Positions 26,801-34,032 of a stretch of DNA of 64,000 nt are shown piece after piece (positions within the stretch are counted from its first letter, which is position 1; each line of letters starts with the position of its first letter). The translations under genes were made by a program, and so were the position numbers. The notes under the pieces were generated by a model. It worked only from the letters and a program-made list of their open reading frames with translations, did no database searches and had not been told where the DNA came from. The stretch comes from Parachlamydiales bacterium (GTDB lineage: Bacteria > Chlamydiota > Chlamydiia > Chlamydiales > SM23-39). The stretch is taken from NCBI GenBank assembly GCA_019694475.1, contig JAIBBX010000001.1, positions 254,001 through 318,000 of the forward strand. Direction: 5' to 3'.

Positions 26801-29329
26801 GATGCGGCAGAGAGGCTCTCTCTAAAAGAAAAGAAGGATGCTCTTGGTCAAACGGTTTTTAAAGAGGAATTTTTCTATGACCGTTCTGGTAACAAAGCAA
26901 AACAAATTTCCCATGTCTATAAAGACAACCAAGTCATAAGACAGATACCAATCATTTGGGAATATGATGACATGGGTCGTGTTAATGCAGAAATAGAAAG
27001 CGACCAAAAACGAACGCTTTTTGATTACGATATTCGTGGACGGCTGACGCAGAAGACGCTGCCAAATGGAATCATCATACAATTCGATTATGATGGTGCA
27101 GATCGCCTTGAAGGCGTTCATAGCTCGGACGGAAAAATCAATATCCGCAATATCTATGAACGAGGCCCAGAGCCAACTCAAATTTTAGATCTCATCAATG
27201 GAACAACTCTCAAGCGCTCTTATAACCTTTTCGGGCAAATCATTTCAGAAACCGATTCAAGAGGCAAAACCTGCGAATGGGAATATGATTCTGTTGGAAG
27301 GTGCATTGCTTTTACATTACCCGATGGTTCTTCAATTCATTACCCACACTCGGGTAAACACATGCAATCTGTCCAAAGAAAGAATTCCCGCGGGGATATT
27401 CTCTACGAACATGTATATAAAGCTTTTGATCCGAATGGCCATGTAGCGATTGAAGATCTTATTTATGACCTAGGAAAGATTCAAACTGTGCATGATCTTT
27501 TAGAACGGCCGTCTAGTCAATCGTGCCAGTATATCCAACATGAGATCCGATACGGCAATTCTGGTTTAGTGACGAGAACCAATAATTCATTTTTTGGAGA
27601 AAAACTCTATGAATATGATGGTTTGAATCAACTAACAAGGGAAGGGGAACAGCCCTATCATTTTGATTCTTTGGGAAATCCAGTTGAATTTGGCGTTAAC
27701 GATTTGAATCAGATTTTCATGACTCCAGAATGCACAATTGCTTATGACGATAACGGCTATCCCAAAGAAAAGATCGCAAAGGAGGATCATGTTCAATATG
27801 AGTTTGATCCGATCGGCAGGCTCATAGAAATCACGACTCTAGGTAAAAGAAAAGTGCGCTATTCCTATGACCCATTATCTCGCCTCTATTCCAAGGAAAT
27901 CTATCATTTCGAAGACAACCAATGGCAAAGAGGCAGTAAGTTTTTTTATCTTTATGACAGGGATCAGGAAATTGGTCTACAGGATGAAAGTGGAGACATC
28001 TCAGAGCTTAAGGTTTTGGGGCTTGGAATCCGAGGCGATATTGGTGCAACTGTCGCCATTGAAATCCAGCAGGATGTTTTTGCCCCATTACATGATTTTA
28101 GCGGAAACATCATTGCCCTCCTATCTTCTGAAGGACAGATTATTGAGAAATATGAAATAGATGTTTTTGGGAAAGAAAAAATATCAAATCCGAAGAATCC
28201 CTGGCGATTTTCTTCAAAGCGTAGCGAAGAAGGGCTTGTCTTTTTTGGATTCCGTTTTTATGACCCAAATCTAGGCCGGTGGTTAAGTCCTGACCCAGCA
28301 GGTTTTGCAGATGGAGCAAATCTTTACCTTTACGTGCATAACAATCCATTAAATCGTCTCGATCTTTTTGGTCTAATTACTGAGGATCGTTCTGATTCAT
28401 CTATTGAGATTATTATCCAGGAATCGGCGATTCCTTTTGATAATACGTTATTCAGCGTCAGAATGTGGGAGGGAGAAATAATGGTAGATTATTTCCTTTC
28501 GTGCGGTCATTGGCATGAACTCAAGTTAACTCCTCACGAACAGGAAATGGGATGCTTTAACCTTTTTGATCATGGAGAGTTGTTTGCAGCAGCTGACGGC
28601 CAAATCGGATTTGTCACTTTCACTCACGGTATTAATACACAGAGAGATGAATTCGAAAACTCGTGTAATTATATGATCGATGGCCTACCTGGTCAGCCCT
28701 TATTCATTGGCAGGTACTATGGAACAGAGGGGTTTGGAAAAGATGCCTATGGAGCAGGAAAAGATCTTTGCGGCATAGAAACAGTGCAAGTTTGTCTAGC
28801 CAGACAGTTTTTACTTACCTGTTCGGATGCTCTTCATAAGGTGAACCCGGCTAAATTCGATGATGGCGGAAAACTCCTGTCTCTTGGAGCCCTGTGGTCT
28901 CATTACAATCACAGTCGCGGAGGAGTTATGGACCTACGGGCTATGGAAGGCATGCCCTATGAGCAACAAAAGATTTTGCAAACTCAATTGTTAATGACCA
29001 GCGTAGCTCCAGCGTGGCCAACTCCAAGAGACATGGGACTTGAGGTTATCAATTACTATTCGAAGCAGGATGGTGTTACAGGTGGCTTTGGAGCTCCACA
29101 TATACCCGCCGCCTTGATATTTGGATTGGTTGGCGGCCTTGCAGCTAAATCAAAATGGGACCACAGTGATTGTGAAATAAAATTTGTGTCTTGCAAGTCT
29201 ACTTGGAGTGAAAGAAGTTTTTATTTAGCCGATCATGCTATTATGGGTGGGACTTATAGAGGAGTTTTGGATGAGTCTATCAGATTGAATGTCCAAAATT
29301 ATGGGTATTATAATGGCAAAAATCGCTAA
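23825..29329 (+). CDS. RHS/YD-repeat protein with a putative alpha/beta-hydrolase toxin tail
   Basis: An 1834-residue secreted polymorphic-toxin candidate. Residues 1-17 form a signal peptide. Many YD-type repeats follow from about residue 640 (patterns such as YDxxGRL, YDGAGRKIS, FDYDIRGRLTQK). The RHS core ends with FFGFRFYDPNLGRWLSPDPAG and NLYLYVHNNPLNRLDLFGL at about residue 1516, the usual junction with a variable toxin domain. The 318-residue tail has FVTFTHGINTQ (H1601), NHSRGG (Ser1697), YYSKQDGVT (Asp1749) and DHAIMGG (His1804), which fit an alpha/beta-hydrolase triad. Target unknown; a lipase or esterase is my inference. No transposon borders are seen. Two genes follow tightly and may encode immunity or accessory proteins. 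Confidence 0.85.
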   Translation: MKFILYSLFLFPHFLIANFDEFFSENEDPAHFHHVNVITGHLNLTFHDASILGARSIPISRTYSSSGALEYSYLEDPDLFYRGMRRGWIVQGGWSLYPHEHLLIETNRKREEFKIYISEPNGSMITYAYSHQKERCKHTVFFKPSKNISQFSGRLGRRSNPQYNLLEIDLEAGVAILYLPNGGSRTYRGRKLHHHEKLPYWERPQHFYLLCEERDPSGNVFQYTHDKNRTHLQKVESKNSAGTKVYASLDIEYVRPQKKSPQFQLKLTGSDGKYLEYGSICNEHRAYINELTSNCNPHQKVHYIPGRKGIGLRIESIDLGGKETFKVVYFLPGNVDQERKWAKKPNKVEFHIDKVKELFQPVGPNGEDVKVADFGYYTNHTDVRDAEGLLIRYHHDSERLNLVEYFDEKDRLRSSQKFYWNGTELCCKAMFDANQKPIFAKTFVHSNGNVIEEVLWGQFSGKETSPLQVSDMGKASGAESYRKTYSYYENPRNVIKTEWEEEGPSYEYEYKDGTDLCTLKLTKDKNGKILIREFFAYDEDNFLIEEVIDDGMTKDPKDVSQVTQRLIKRYLRNPSSGLPDWVLEFYWDPAIKAEKLLKKTKYHFKNQRVDSEEVFDAEGKSRYVAEIEYDNFGFVTRRTTPSGKENTYRYNGQGCLEESKEVGSPKKIFHYDNGNRLSSCEEPNTKKTSTITYNPKGRVISETDFRKNQVIHAHDHFGNRKSSELPACLDENGQKYKPIPKFDYDIQGNLTLAEMPGNEKTETSYNIYRKPILIIQADGTQIQHFYNKNGSLSKTLFLDGTEICYEYDLFQRLTSKIIISKDQKLLSSESWEYGSFQLLSYTDSRGLTVKFNYDGAGRKISEEAEKRKTTFSYDPLGFLEKTDDGAVAFCQKRNVDGLIEEQWEEDSAGHVENKMFFFYDEENRKNKVIRETSKGKAIDLITYKDGKLASHTDPLNSITQFIHNEFYENELGQKVLQKTIVDPLGLSTVETFDAAERLSLKEKKDALGQTVFKEEFFYDRSGNKAKQISHVYKDNQVIRQIPIIWEYDDMGRVNAEIESDQKRTLFDYDIRGRLTQKTLPNGIIIQFDYDGADRLEGVHSSDGKINIRNIYERGPEPTQILDLINGTTLKRSYNLFGQIISETDSRGKTCEWEYDSVGRCIAFTLPDGSSIHYPHSGKHMQSVQRKNSRGDILYEHVYKAFDPNGHVAIEDLIYDLGKIQTVHDLLERPSSQSCQYIQHEIRYGNSGLVTRTNNSFFGEKLYEYDGLNQLTREGEQPYHFDSLGNPVEFGVNDLNQIFMTPECTIAYDDNGYPKEKIAKEDHVQYEFDPIGRLIEITTLGKRKVRYSYDPLSRLYSKEIYHFEDNQWQRGSKFFYLYDRDQEIGLQDESGDISELKVLGLGIRGDIGATVAIEIQQDVFAPLHDFSGNIIALLSSEGQIIEKYEIDVFGKEKISNPKNPWRFSSKRSEEGLVFFGFRFYDPNLGRWLSPDPAGFADGANLYLYVHNNPLNRLDLFGLITEDRSDSSIEIIIQESAIPFDNTLFSVRMWEGEIMVDYFLSCGHWHELKLTPHEQEMGCFNLFDHGELFAAADGQIGFVTFTHGINTQRDEFENSCNYMIDGLPGQPLFIGRYYGTEGFGKDAYGAGKDLCGIETVQVCLARQFLLTCSDALHKVNPAKFDDGGKLLSLGALWSHYNHSRGGVMDLRAMEGMPYEQQKILQTQLLMTSVAPAWPTPRDMGLEVINYYSKQDGVTGGFGAPHIPAALIFGLVGGLAAKSKWDHSDCEIKFVSCKSTWSERSFYLADHAIMGGTYRGVLDESIRLNVQNYGYYNGKNR

Positions 29330-29936
29330 CTTTTTTTTCATCTTTTTCATTTTTTCATCTTGTTATATTTCGAATAGACCTGACGTCCCTTATGGAAAGT
29401 ATGCAGATGAAATTTCTAGCGCATTCATAAGAGACATGAAAAAGAAATATGGGTTGGTTTGCGCTGGAAGTGGGGGGCGGATGGCGAATGGGGTGGATGC
29501 CTTTTGTATCCGATTTGATGCATATCGTCACGCCACAATTGAAGAAGCTCGAGAAATGTTGGTGACTGCTGCTACTATGCTTGTGGACAGAGTAAATGCT
29601 CATGAAAAAATTCGTCCATATCTAAATGAATATCCCTTTACATGGCATGGAACTGATATTTCGATAGCCTTTCATAATAAACGGGGAAATACAAGATATT
29701 ATGTTGATGGAAGCGTAGCGCTAGCACATATCGGGGAACGAGTCGCCACACACAAAGGATTCCTTGTATATGACAGAGCAGAATTACAGATGAGAAAAAC
29801 TCCAGATTTCATTGATTTTGACGGAACGGTCAAGGTTGGAAAAGTGGCAGAACGCGAAGTATTCGTCAAAATTCTAGAAGAAACCTACGAAGAGGCTCTT
29901 AAAATAATTTCAGAAAAGAAAGGATCTACAAAATGA
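29313..29936 (+). CDS. Predicted lipoprotein, candidate immunity protein of the RHS toxin
   Basis: A 207-residue protein with a short lipoprotein signal: FFFIFFIFSSC, the Cys falling at about residue 17 from my chosen start. I chose ATG 29313 over 29289 because it places the basic residue and hydrophobic core correctly. It overlaps the 3' end of the RHS gene by 17 bp, so it is translationally coupled. The body is mixed alpha/beta (SSAFIRDMKKKYGL, IEEAREMLVTAATMLVDRVNAHEKIRPYL, DISIAFHNKRG). I do not recognise a family. Periplasmic lipoproteins are frequent immunity partners of secreted phospholipase toxins, so an immunity role is reasonable but unproven. Confidence 0.6.
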   Translation: MAKIANFFFIFFIFSSCYISNRPDVPYGKYADEISSAFIRDMKKKYGLVCAGSGGRMANGVDAFCIRFDAYRHATIEEAREMLVTAATMLVDRVNAHEKIRPYLNEYPFTWHGTDISIAFHNKRGNTRYYVDGSVALAHIGERVATHKGFLVYDRAELQMRKTPDFIDFDGTVKVGKVAEREVFVKILEETYEEALKIISEKKGSTK

Positions 29937-30862
29937 AAAAACTAATGCTCATTTTAATTTTTATGTTCGGGCTTGTTTACGCAATAGATGAGCATGTCGA
30001 CGTATCACAGCCCCTTCGTATTAATCAGCTTGTTCCAAGAGAGAAGTTTTTTGTTGCTCTGGGTGTGGAGCCAGCTATCCCCAAAGATTTTGTTGCGATC
30101 CCTGATAATGATGAAATTCCAAATTGGATCTATTGGGGCCCTAAAGAGGTCGTTACCGGTTATCTGGAAGATCCAGAATCCCTTTCAATGCCAATCTTGG
30201 GCTTTAAAGTGGCCCCTTTTGCACAGGACGAAAATTATTTTAATGAACAAAAGTTCAAAGAGGCCAATAAAGATTCAATAGCATCGAATGAAATAGATTC
30301 GATTCAAACTGGTTCATGGGGCTCCTATCCATATCTTGCAGCTAAGATTATGATTGGTGCCGAAAAGCAGCGTTTAGCATGGGTGGGACTCAACGCTGAA
30401 AATGGAACAGTATTTCTTTTTAAATTATTGGAACCCAAAAACAAGGGAGATAAGAAGGAAGGTGAACGACTTTGGAAAACATTTCTAACCCGCACTCAAC
30501 AGCTCTCTTTGCCCCTACTTTTTAAAGCCCAAGGTCAGGAAATGCACTATGGCTACACTATAGTCGATGTATTAGGACGTAAAATTAAAGTCATGGCTGA
30601 GAAACGGAAATCCGATAGAAAATACCAATTTGTTGTTATCCCTTCTGATGAAAATGTGAAGTTTGAATACAAAAAAGCTTTCACTTGCTTTATGGAGCCA
30701 GATTGGCATCAAGGGTCTCTTTTAATGAAAGTCGAAGGAAGTTATATCATTGATAACGGGTGGGTTCATAATTTCATGACCACTTCTATCTTGGTTAAGG
30801 AAGTGGATGAATTTACGGACACTTCAAAGCTCCCCGAAAATGGTTTTGTGAAACAGCTTTAG
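29933..30862 (+). CDS. Secreted protein of unknown function, third gene of the RHS unit
   Basis: A 309-residue protein with a signal peptide (residues 1-18, MKKLMLILIFMFGLVYA). No family is recognised. The mature part is soluble, with Trp- and Tyr-rich strands such as IPNWIYWGPKEVVTGYLEDPESL and GSWGSYPYLAAKIMIG, and later FTCFMEPDWHQGSLLMKVEGSYI. It overlaps the lipoprotein gene by 4 bp and ends at the second copy of the extragenic palindrome. The strict coupling of three genes suggests one functional unit, such as toxin, immunity and helper. Function is not assignable. Confidence 0.55.
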   Translation: MKKLMLILIFMFGLVYAIDEHVDVSQPLRINQLVPREKFFVALGVEPAIPKDFVAIPDNDEIPNWIYWGPKEVVTGYLEDPESLSMPILGFKVAPFAQDENYFNEQKFKEANKDSIASNEIDSIQTGSWGSYPYLAAKIMIGAEKQRLAWVGLNAENGTVFLFKLLEPKNKGDKKEGERLWKTFLTRTQQLSLPLLFKAQGQEMHYGYTIVDVLGRKIKVMAEKRKSDRKYQFVVIPSDENVKFEYKKAFTCFMEPDWHQGSLLMKVEGSYIIDNGWVHNFMTTSILVKEVDEFTDTSKLPENGFVKQL

Positions 30863-30874
30863 GAAATATCTTGT

Positions 30875-30923
30875 TTATCCTGCCCCCCTTCGCGACAAGC
30901 GAAGGGACTATCCTGTCCATCTT
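30875..30923. repeat. Extragenic palindrome, probable bidirectional terminator (repeat copy 2)
   Basis: CCCTTCGC (30886-30893) and GCGAAGGG (30899-30906) form a perfect 8-bp stem with a 5-base loop, flanked by ATCCTG and a T-rich end. The right half (GCGAAGGGA.TATCCTG.CCATC) matches copy 1 at 8436-8458 in 21 of 23 positions. It again lies between two convergent genes. Confidence 0.65.
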
Positions 30924-30928
30924 TGTTT

Positions 30929-31519
30929 TTATTCAATTTCTTGCAGATAGGCAGTCGTTCGCCCCCAAGGAAAACGGACCCAAAAACTCTTCAGCACTCT
31001 GTTGCTATACAGTGGTTCGCCTGTTGTGATCACTTTGGCGCCTTTTGGAATCTTCAAATCTAACCAAAGGCCGTATAGATAAATTACGGTCGCGCCGCTT
31101 AGATCTGCCTTTTTAATATCAATGCATTCAAACTGAACATTTTTTATCCTAAAAAGTCTCTTTAGCAGCTTTGCAAAATAAACAAAGCTTGGCACCCACT
31201 CGACGCCGATTACTTTACATCCTGTAAAGTGATTCAGCCAAAAGCACCCCTTTCCCCTGCCTGCTCCCAATTCGATCCACGTATCGTTCGGCCCGATGCC
31301 GCATTCTTTGGCGATTTTCTCATAGGTTGTATATGGCGTTTCGCCGTAAGCGTAGATGTTCTCCTCTCCCCTTTTTTGCAAAAACTTCCGGCATGTGCGG
31401 TAGGGATTCATAAATAGACCTAGAAGACCAAAACTCAAATCGATGAGCGCGAATTTCGGCCGTTTATAATAGAGGCGGATCGCATCGAAGCGGTCCTTCC
31501 AGATTCTAAAAGTTGACAT
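30929..31519 (-). CDS. SAM-dependent methyltransferase-like protein
   Basis: A 196-residue class I methyltransferase fold. The glycine-rich SAM motif is TWIELGAGRGKGCFWLNHF at about residue 76, followed by the acidic strand end VIGVEWVPSFVYFAKLLKR and by the VQFECIDIKKADLSGATVIYLYG motif II region. I chose ATG 31519 (MSTFRIWKD); the open frame runs 29 codons further but would overlap the neighbouring hydrolase by 101 bp instead of 14. The N-terminal LIDLSFGLLGLFMNPYRTCRKFL may contact membrane. The substrate is unknown; the fold is similar to DOT1-like or small-molecule enzymes. It follows the metallo-hydrolase gene and is probably co-transcribed. Confidence 0.72.
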   Translation of the reverse strand: MSTFRIWKDRFDAIRLYYKRPKFALIDLSFGLLGLFMNPYRTCRKFLQKRGEENIYAYGETPYTTYEKIAKECGIGPNDTWIELGAGRGKGCFWLNHFTGCKVIGVEWVPSFVYFAKLLKRLFRIKNVQFECIDIKKADLSGATVIYLYGLWLDLKIPKGAKVITTGEPLYSNRVLKSFWVRFPWGRTTAYLQEIE

Positions 31520-32450
31520 AGGTGCCGATGTCGATGGGAAGGAATGTCTCAAAGGGCAGTTTTTTCTCCCGCATCGCAAGATATAGATCGTAGGGAGGAC
31601 GGTCATCAGGCTCGTCGGAGAGGCGGAAAGTATTCCAGTGCATCCCTAAGCTAAATTGAGAATTCACATCCTGGTGGATCTGTACCGCCTCTTGAGGGCA
31701 AATATGCACAGTCTGCATGAACTTTTTTGGCACATAGGTGCCGATTGGAATCAAACTCAAATCCATTTTGCTAAACCGCTGCCCGATTTCCTTAAAATCT
31801 TTCCCATTGTATCCGGTGTCGCCGGTAAAATACAACCGCTTGTGGGCAGTTTCCAAAACGTAGCCATTCCAGTGCGTTTTATTCTGATCCCATAGAGTGC
31901 GGCCCGAAAAATGCTGGCAAGGCACAGATGTGATCTTGCATTTTTGCAAATTGACCTCGCCCCACCAAGGAATCTCAATTACATTCTGAATCCCCCGCTT
32001 TTTAAACCAACGAGAAAGCCCTTCCGGAACAATCCACTGAATTTGCGGATGAAACCTATGGAGAATGGCAACTGTTTTGGCATCGAGATGGTCATAGTGA
32101 TTGTGGCTAATCAAAACAATATCAATTGGCGGAAGATCGGACAGCGATATCGGCGGCTCAGAAATTCTCCGCAATGCTTTGAGGGGAATCGGCGAACAAT
32201 AGTTGTCCCATACAGGATCGGTCAATATGGATAAATCATCCATCTCAATTAAATAGGTGCTATGCCCTATCCACACGGCAGTCGGCTGTCCTCTCCTTAA
32301 AGCTTTTGGCGTCGCAGGATAGGTAAAGCCCGCTGGAGGCGATAATTTAGGATGCGGATCATCATAACATCCGGTTTTCCAAAGAATTACATCCCAAATA
32401 CTACGTCTTAAATTCTCAATATGCGGGTTGGTGAAATGACTCTTTCTCAT
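31506..32450 (-). CDS. Metallo-beta-lactamase-fold hydrolase (UlaG/NAPE-PLD-like)
   Basis: A 314-residue metal-dependent hydrolase. The metal-binding motif ISHNHYDHLDAKTV (HxHxDH) is at about residue 113. The third ligand is in VPCQHFSGRTLWD, and TGDTGYNG carries the bridging Asp (about 204). PTAVWIGHSTYLIEMDDLSILTDPVWDNYCSP near residue 55 is typical of the L-ascorbate-6-phosphate lactonase / N-acyl-PE phospholipase D group. Chlamydiae would find uses for a phospholipase D-like activity, but the substrate is not shown. I chose ATG 32450 over the TTG at 32459. It overlaps the methyltransferase start by 14 bp. Confidence 0.85.
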   Translation of the reverse strand: MRKSHFTNPHIENLRRSIWDVILWKTGCYDDPHPKLSPPAGFTYPATPKALRRGQPTAVWIGHSTYLIEMDDLSILTDPVWDNYCSPIPLKALRRISEPPISLSDLPPIDIVLISHNHYDHLDAKTVAILHRFHPQIQWIVPEGLSRWFKKRGIQNVIEIPWWGEVNLQKCKITSVPCQHFSGRTLWDQNKTHWNGYVLETAHKRLYFTGDTGYNGKDFKEIGQRFSKMDLSLIPIGTYVPKKFMQTVHICPQEAVQIHQDVNSQFSLGMHWNTFRLSDEPDDRPPYDLYLAMREKKLPFETFLPIDIGTYVNF

Positions 32451-32568
32451 AACACGCAAAATAAAGATTTTTATTTTATCGACAAGAGGAATAAGTGAAC
32501 TATTGATAGTTAGCGGCTTAGATTTTTATGATTCAATCTGCTATATTTAGGTTAATCCCAGAAACTAT

Positions 32569-34032
32569 ATGCATAATCCTTTAACCAGACATCCCGAGGG
32601 AAGTATCCGGGAGCTGTGGAAAATCTCTTTGCCTTTGATGATTTCCACGCTCGCTTCTCTTTTTATGATTTTTACCGACCGGATATTCCTCGCTCATTAT
32701 TCGATCGAGGCTTTAAACGCTTCTGTGACCTCAGGCACTTTTGCTTGGGCGCTCATGGCTGGCGCCGGCATGATCACGTGCATGTCTGAAGTGTTTGTCG
32801 CCCAATATAATGGCGCCAGACACTATAAGAGACTCGGACTGCCTGTCTGGCAAATGGTCTGGTTTGCGCTATTTACTGTTCTATTTTTCTTTCCGATGGC
32901 CATTTGGGGGGCTCCTCTCTTTTTTGGAGGAGATCGGTATGCCGATTTAGAAATTGGCTATTTCCGTCTGCTGATGTATTTTTCCCCAGCCTATGCGCTT
33001 CTCATGGCATTTTCAGGCTTTTTTATTGGCAGAGGAAAAACAAAGGTATTGATTTGGCTTGCCATTTTGGCCAACCTGCTCAATATCATTTTAGATCGGA
33101 TCCTCATCTTTGGAATCCCTGGAGTTGTTCCCGAAATGGGCATTGAGGGCGCTGCGATCGCGACCTGCTTCGGCTATTTATTTGAATCTGCAGTACTCGG
33201 CTATCTTTTCTTGAAAAAAGAAAACCGGGAACAATTTGGCGCGAGCCACTGGAAAATCAATTGGAAAGAGATGAAAAAATGCCTTAGAGTCGGCTGCCCT
33301 CAAGGGATCTTTTATGCGCTCGAAGTTTTTGGCTGGGCTGTTTTTTATTGGATGATGACCGACCTCGGAGAAAAACATATCACCATCTCGAGCATCTGCC
33401 AAACGTTTACGATCCTCCTCTCCTTCTTTGCGGATGGCTTAAGCCGCGGGTCTGCTGCTGTTGCGGGCAATTTAATCGGATCAAGACGCTATCATCTTGT
33501 CCCAAAAGTTCTCAAATCGGGATTTATTCTCGTTTGCGTCTTTTCGGTCGCGACGTCTGCTATTTTCATGTTTGATCCTGTCGATACAGTCAAACTTCTT
33601 TTCATTCACGACCTCGACCCAGCCTTTCAATCCTCGATGGACGTATGCATGATCTTTGCTTTTGCTTACATCTTCTTTGAAGGGCTCAGATGGCTCTTTT
33701 CCGGTCTGCTCATTGCAGCCGGCGACACTCTGTTTCTTCTTTTAGCCGGATCTCTTTCGGTTTGGGTTTTCTTACTTGCTCCCATCTATTGGATTGTGGT
33801 GAAGCAAAATCTGCCTGTAGAGTATGCATGGGGACTAACCGTGATCTATGCAGCGGTATTTTTTGCCGTGTACTGGCTCCGTTTCAGATCTGGGTCATGG
33901 CAAAAAATCGATCTCATTGCGCAGGCGGAAGCTGGGCAGGAGCATCTGGCGCAGGAACATAGCAAACAAGATAAGCTGATTGAAGCTGCGCGTTCCAATA
34001 TTCCTGAGCTTCCTGAGTCGCAACGTGAGTGA
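32569..34032 (+). CDS. MATE-family multidrug/Na+ efflux protein
   Basis: A 487-residue inner-membrane antiporter with 12 hydrophobic segments. Family features include the start RELWKISLPLMISTLASLFMIFTDRIFLAHYS, PVWQMVWFALFTVLF, and GCPQGIFYALEVFGWAVFYWMM in the second half. Substrates of MATE proteins range from cationic drugs to lipid-linked intermediates; none can be chosen here. The last 40 residues (WQKIDLIAQAEAGQEHLAQ... onwards) are hydrophilic and charged. They arise from a 119-bp overlap with the convergent deubiquitinase gene, so this tail is antisense to the USP C-terminus. The upstream region (32460-32568) has no clear motif. Confidence 0.9.
   Translation: MHNPLTRHPEGSIRELWKISLPLMISTLASLFMIFTDRIFLAHYSIEALNASVTSGTFAWALMAGAGMITCMSEVFVAQYNGARHYKRLGLPVWQMVWFALFTVLFFFPMAIWGAPLFFGGDRYADLEIGYFRLLMYFSPAYALLMAFSGFFIGRGKTKVLIWLAILANLLNIILDRILIFGIPGVVPEMGIEGAAIATCFGYLFESAVLGYLFLKKENREQFGASHWKINWKEMKKCLRVGCPQGIFYALEVFGWAVFYWMMTDLGEKHITISSICQTFTILLSFFADGLSRGSAAVAGNLIGSRRYHLVPKVLKSGFILVCVFSVATSAIFMFDPVDTVKLLFIHDLDPAFQSSMDVCMIFAFAYIFFEGLRWLFSGLLIAAGDTLFLLLAGSLSVWVFLLAPIYWIVVKQNLPVEYAWGLTVIYAAVFFAVYWLRFRSGSWQKIDLIAQAEAGQEHLAQEHSKQDKLIEAARSNIPELPESQRE

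Noticed and set aside
23825..29329. RHS gene as an insertion sequence or recombination hotspot remnant
   Set aside because: No transposase, no inverted ends, and the frame is intact with a signal peptide; ordinary gene content on both sides.
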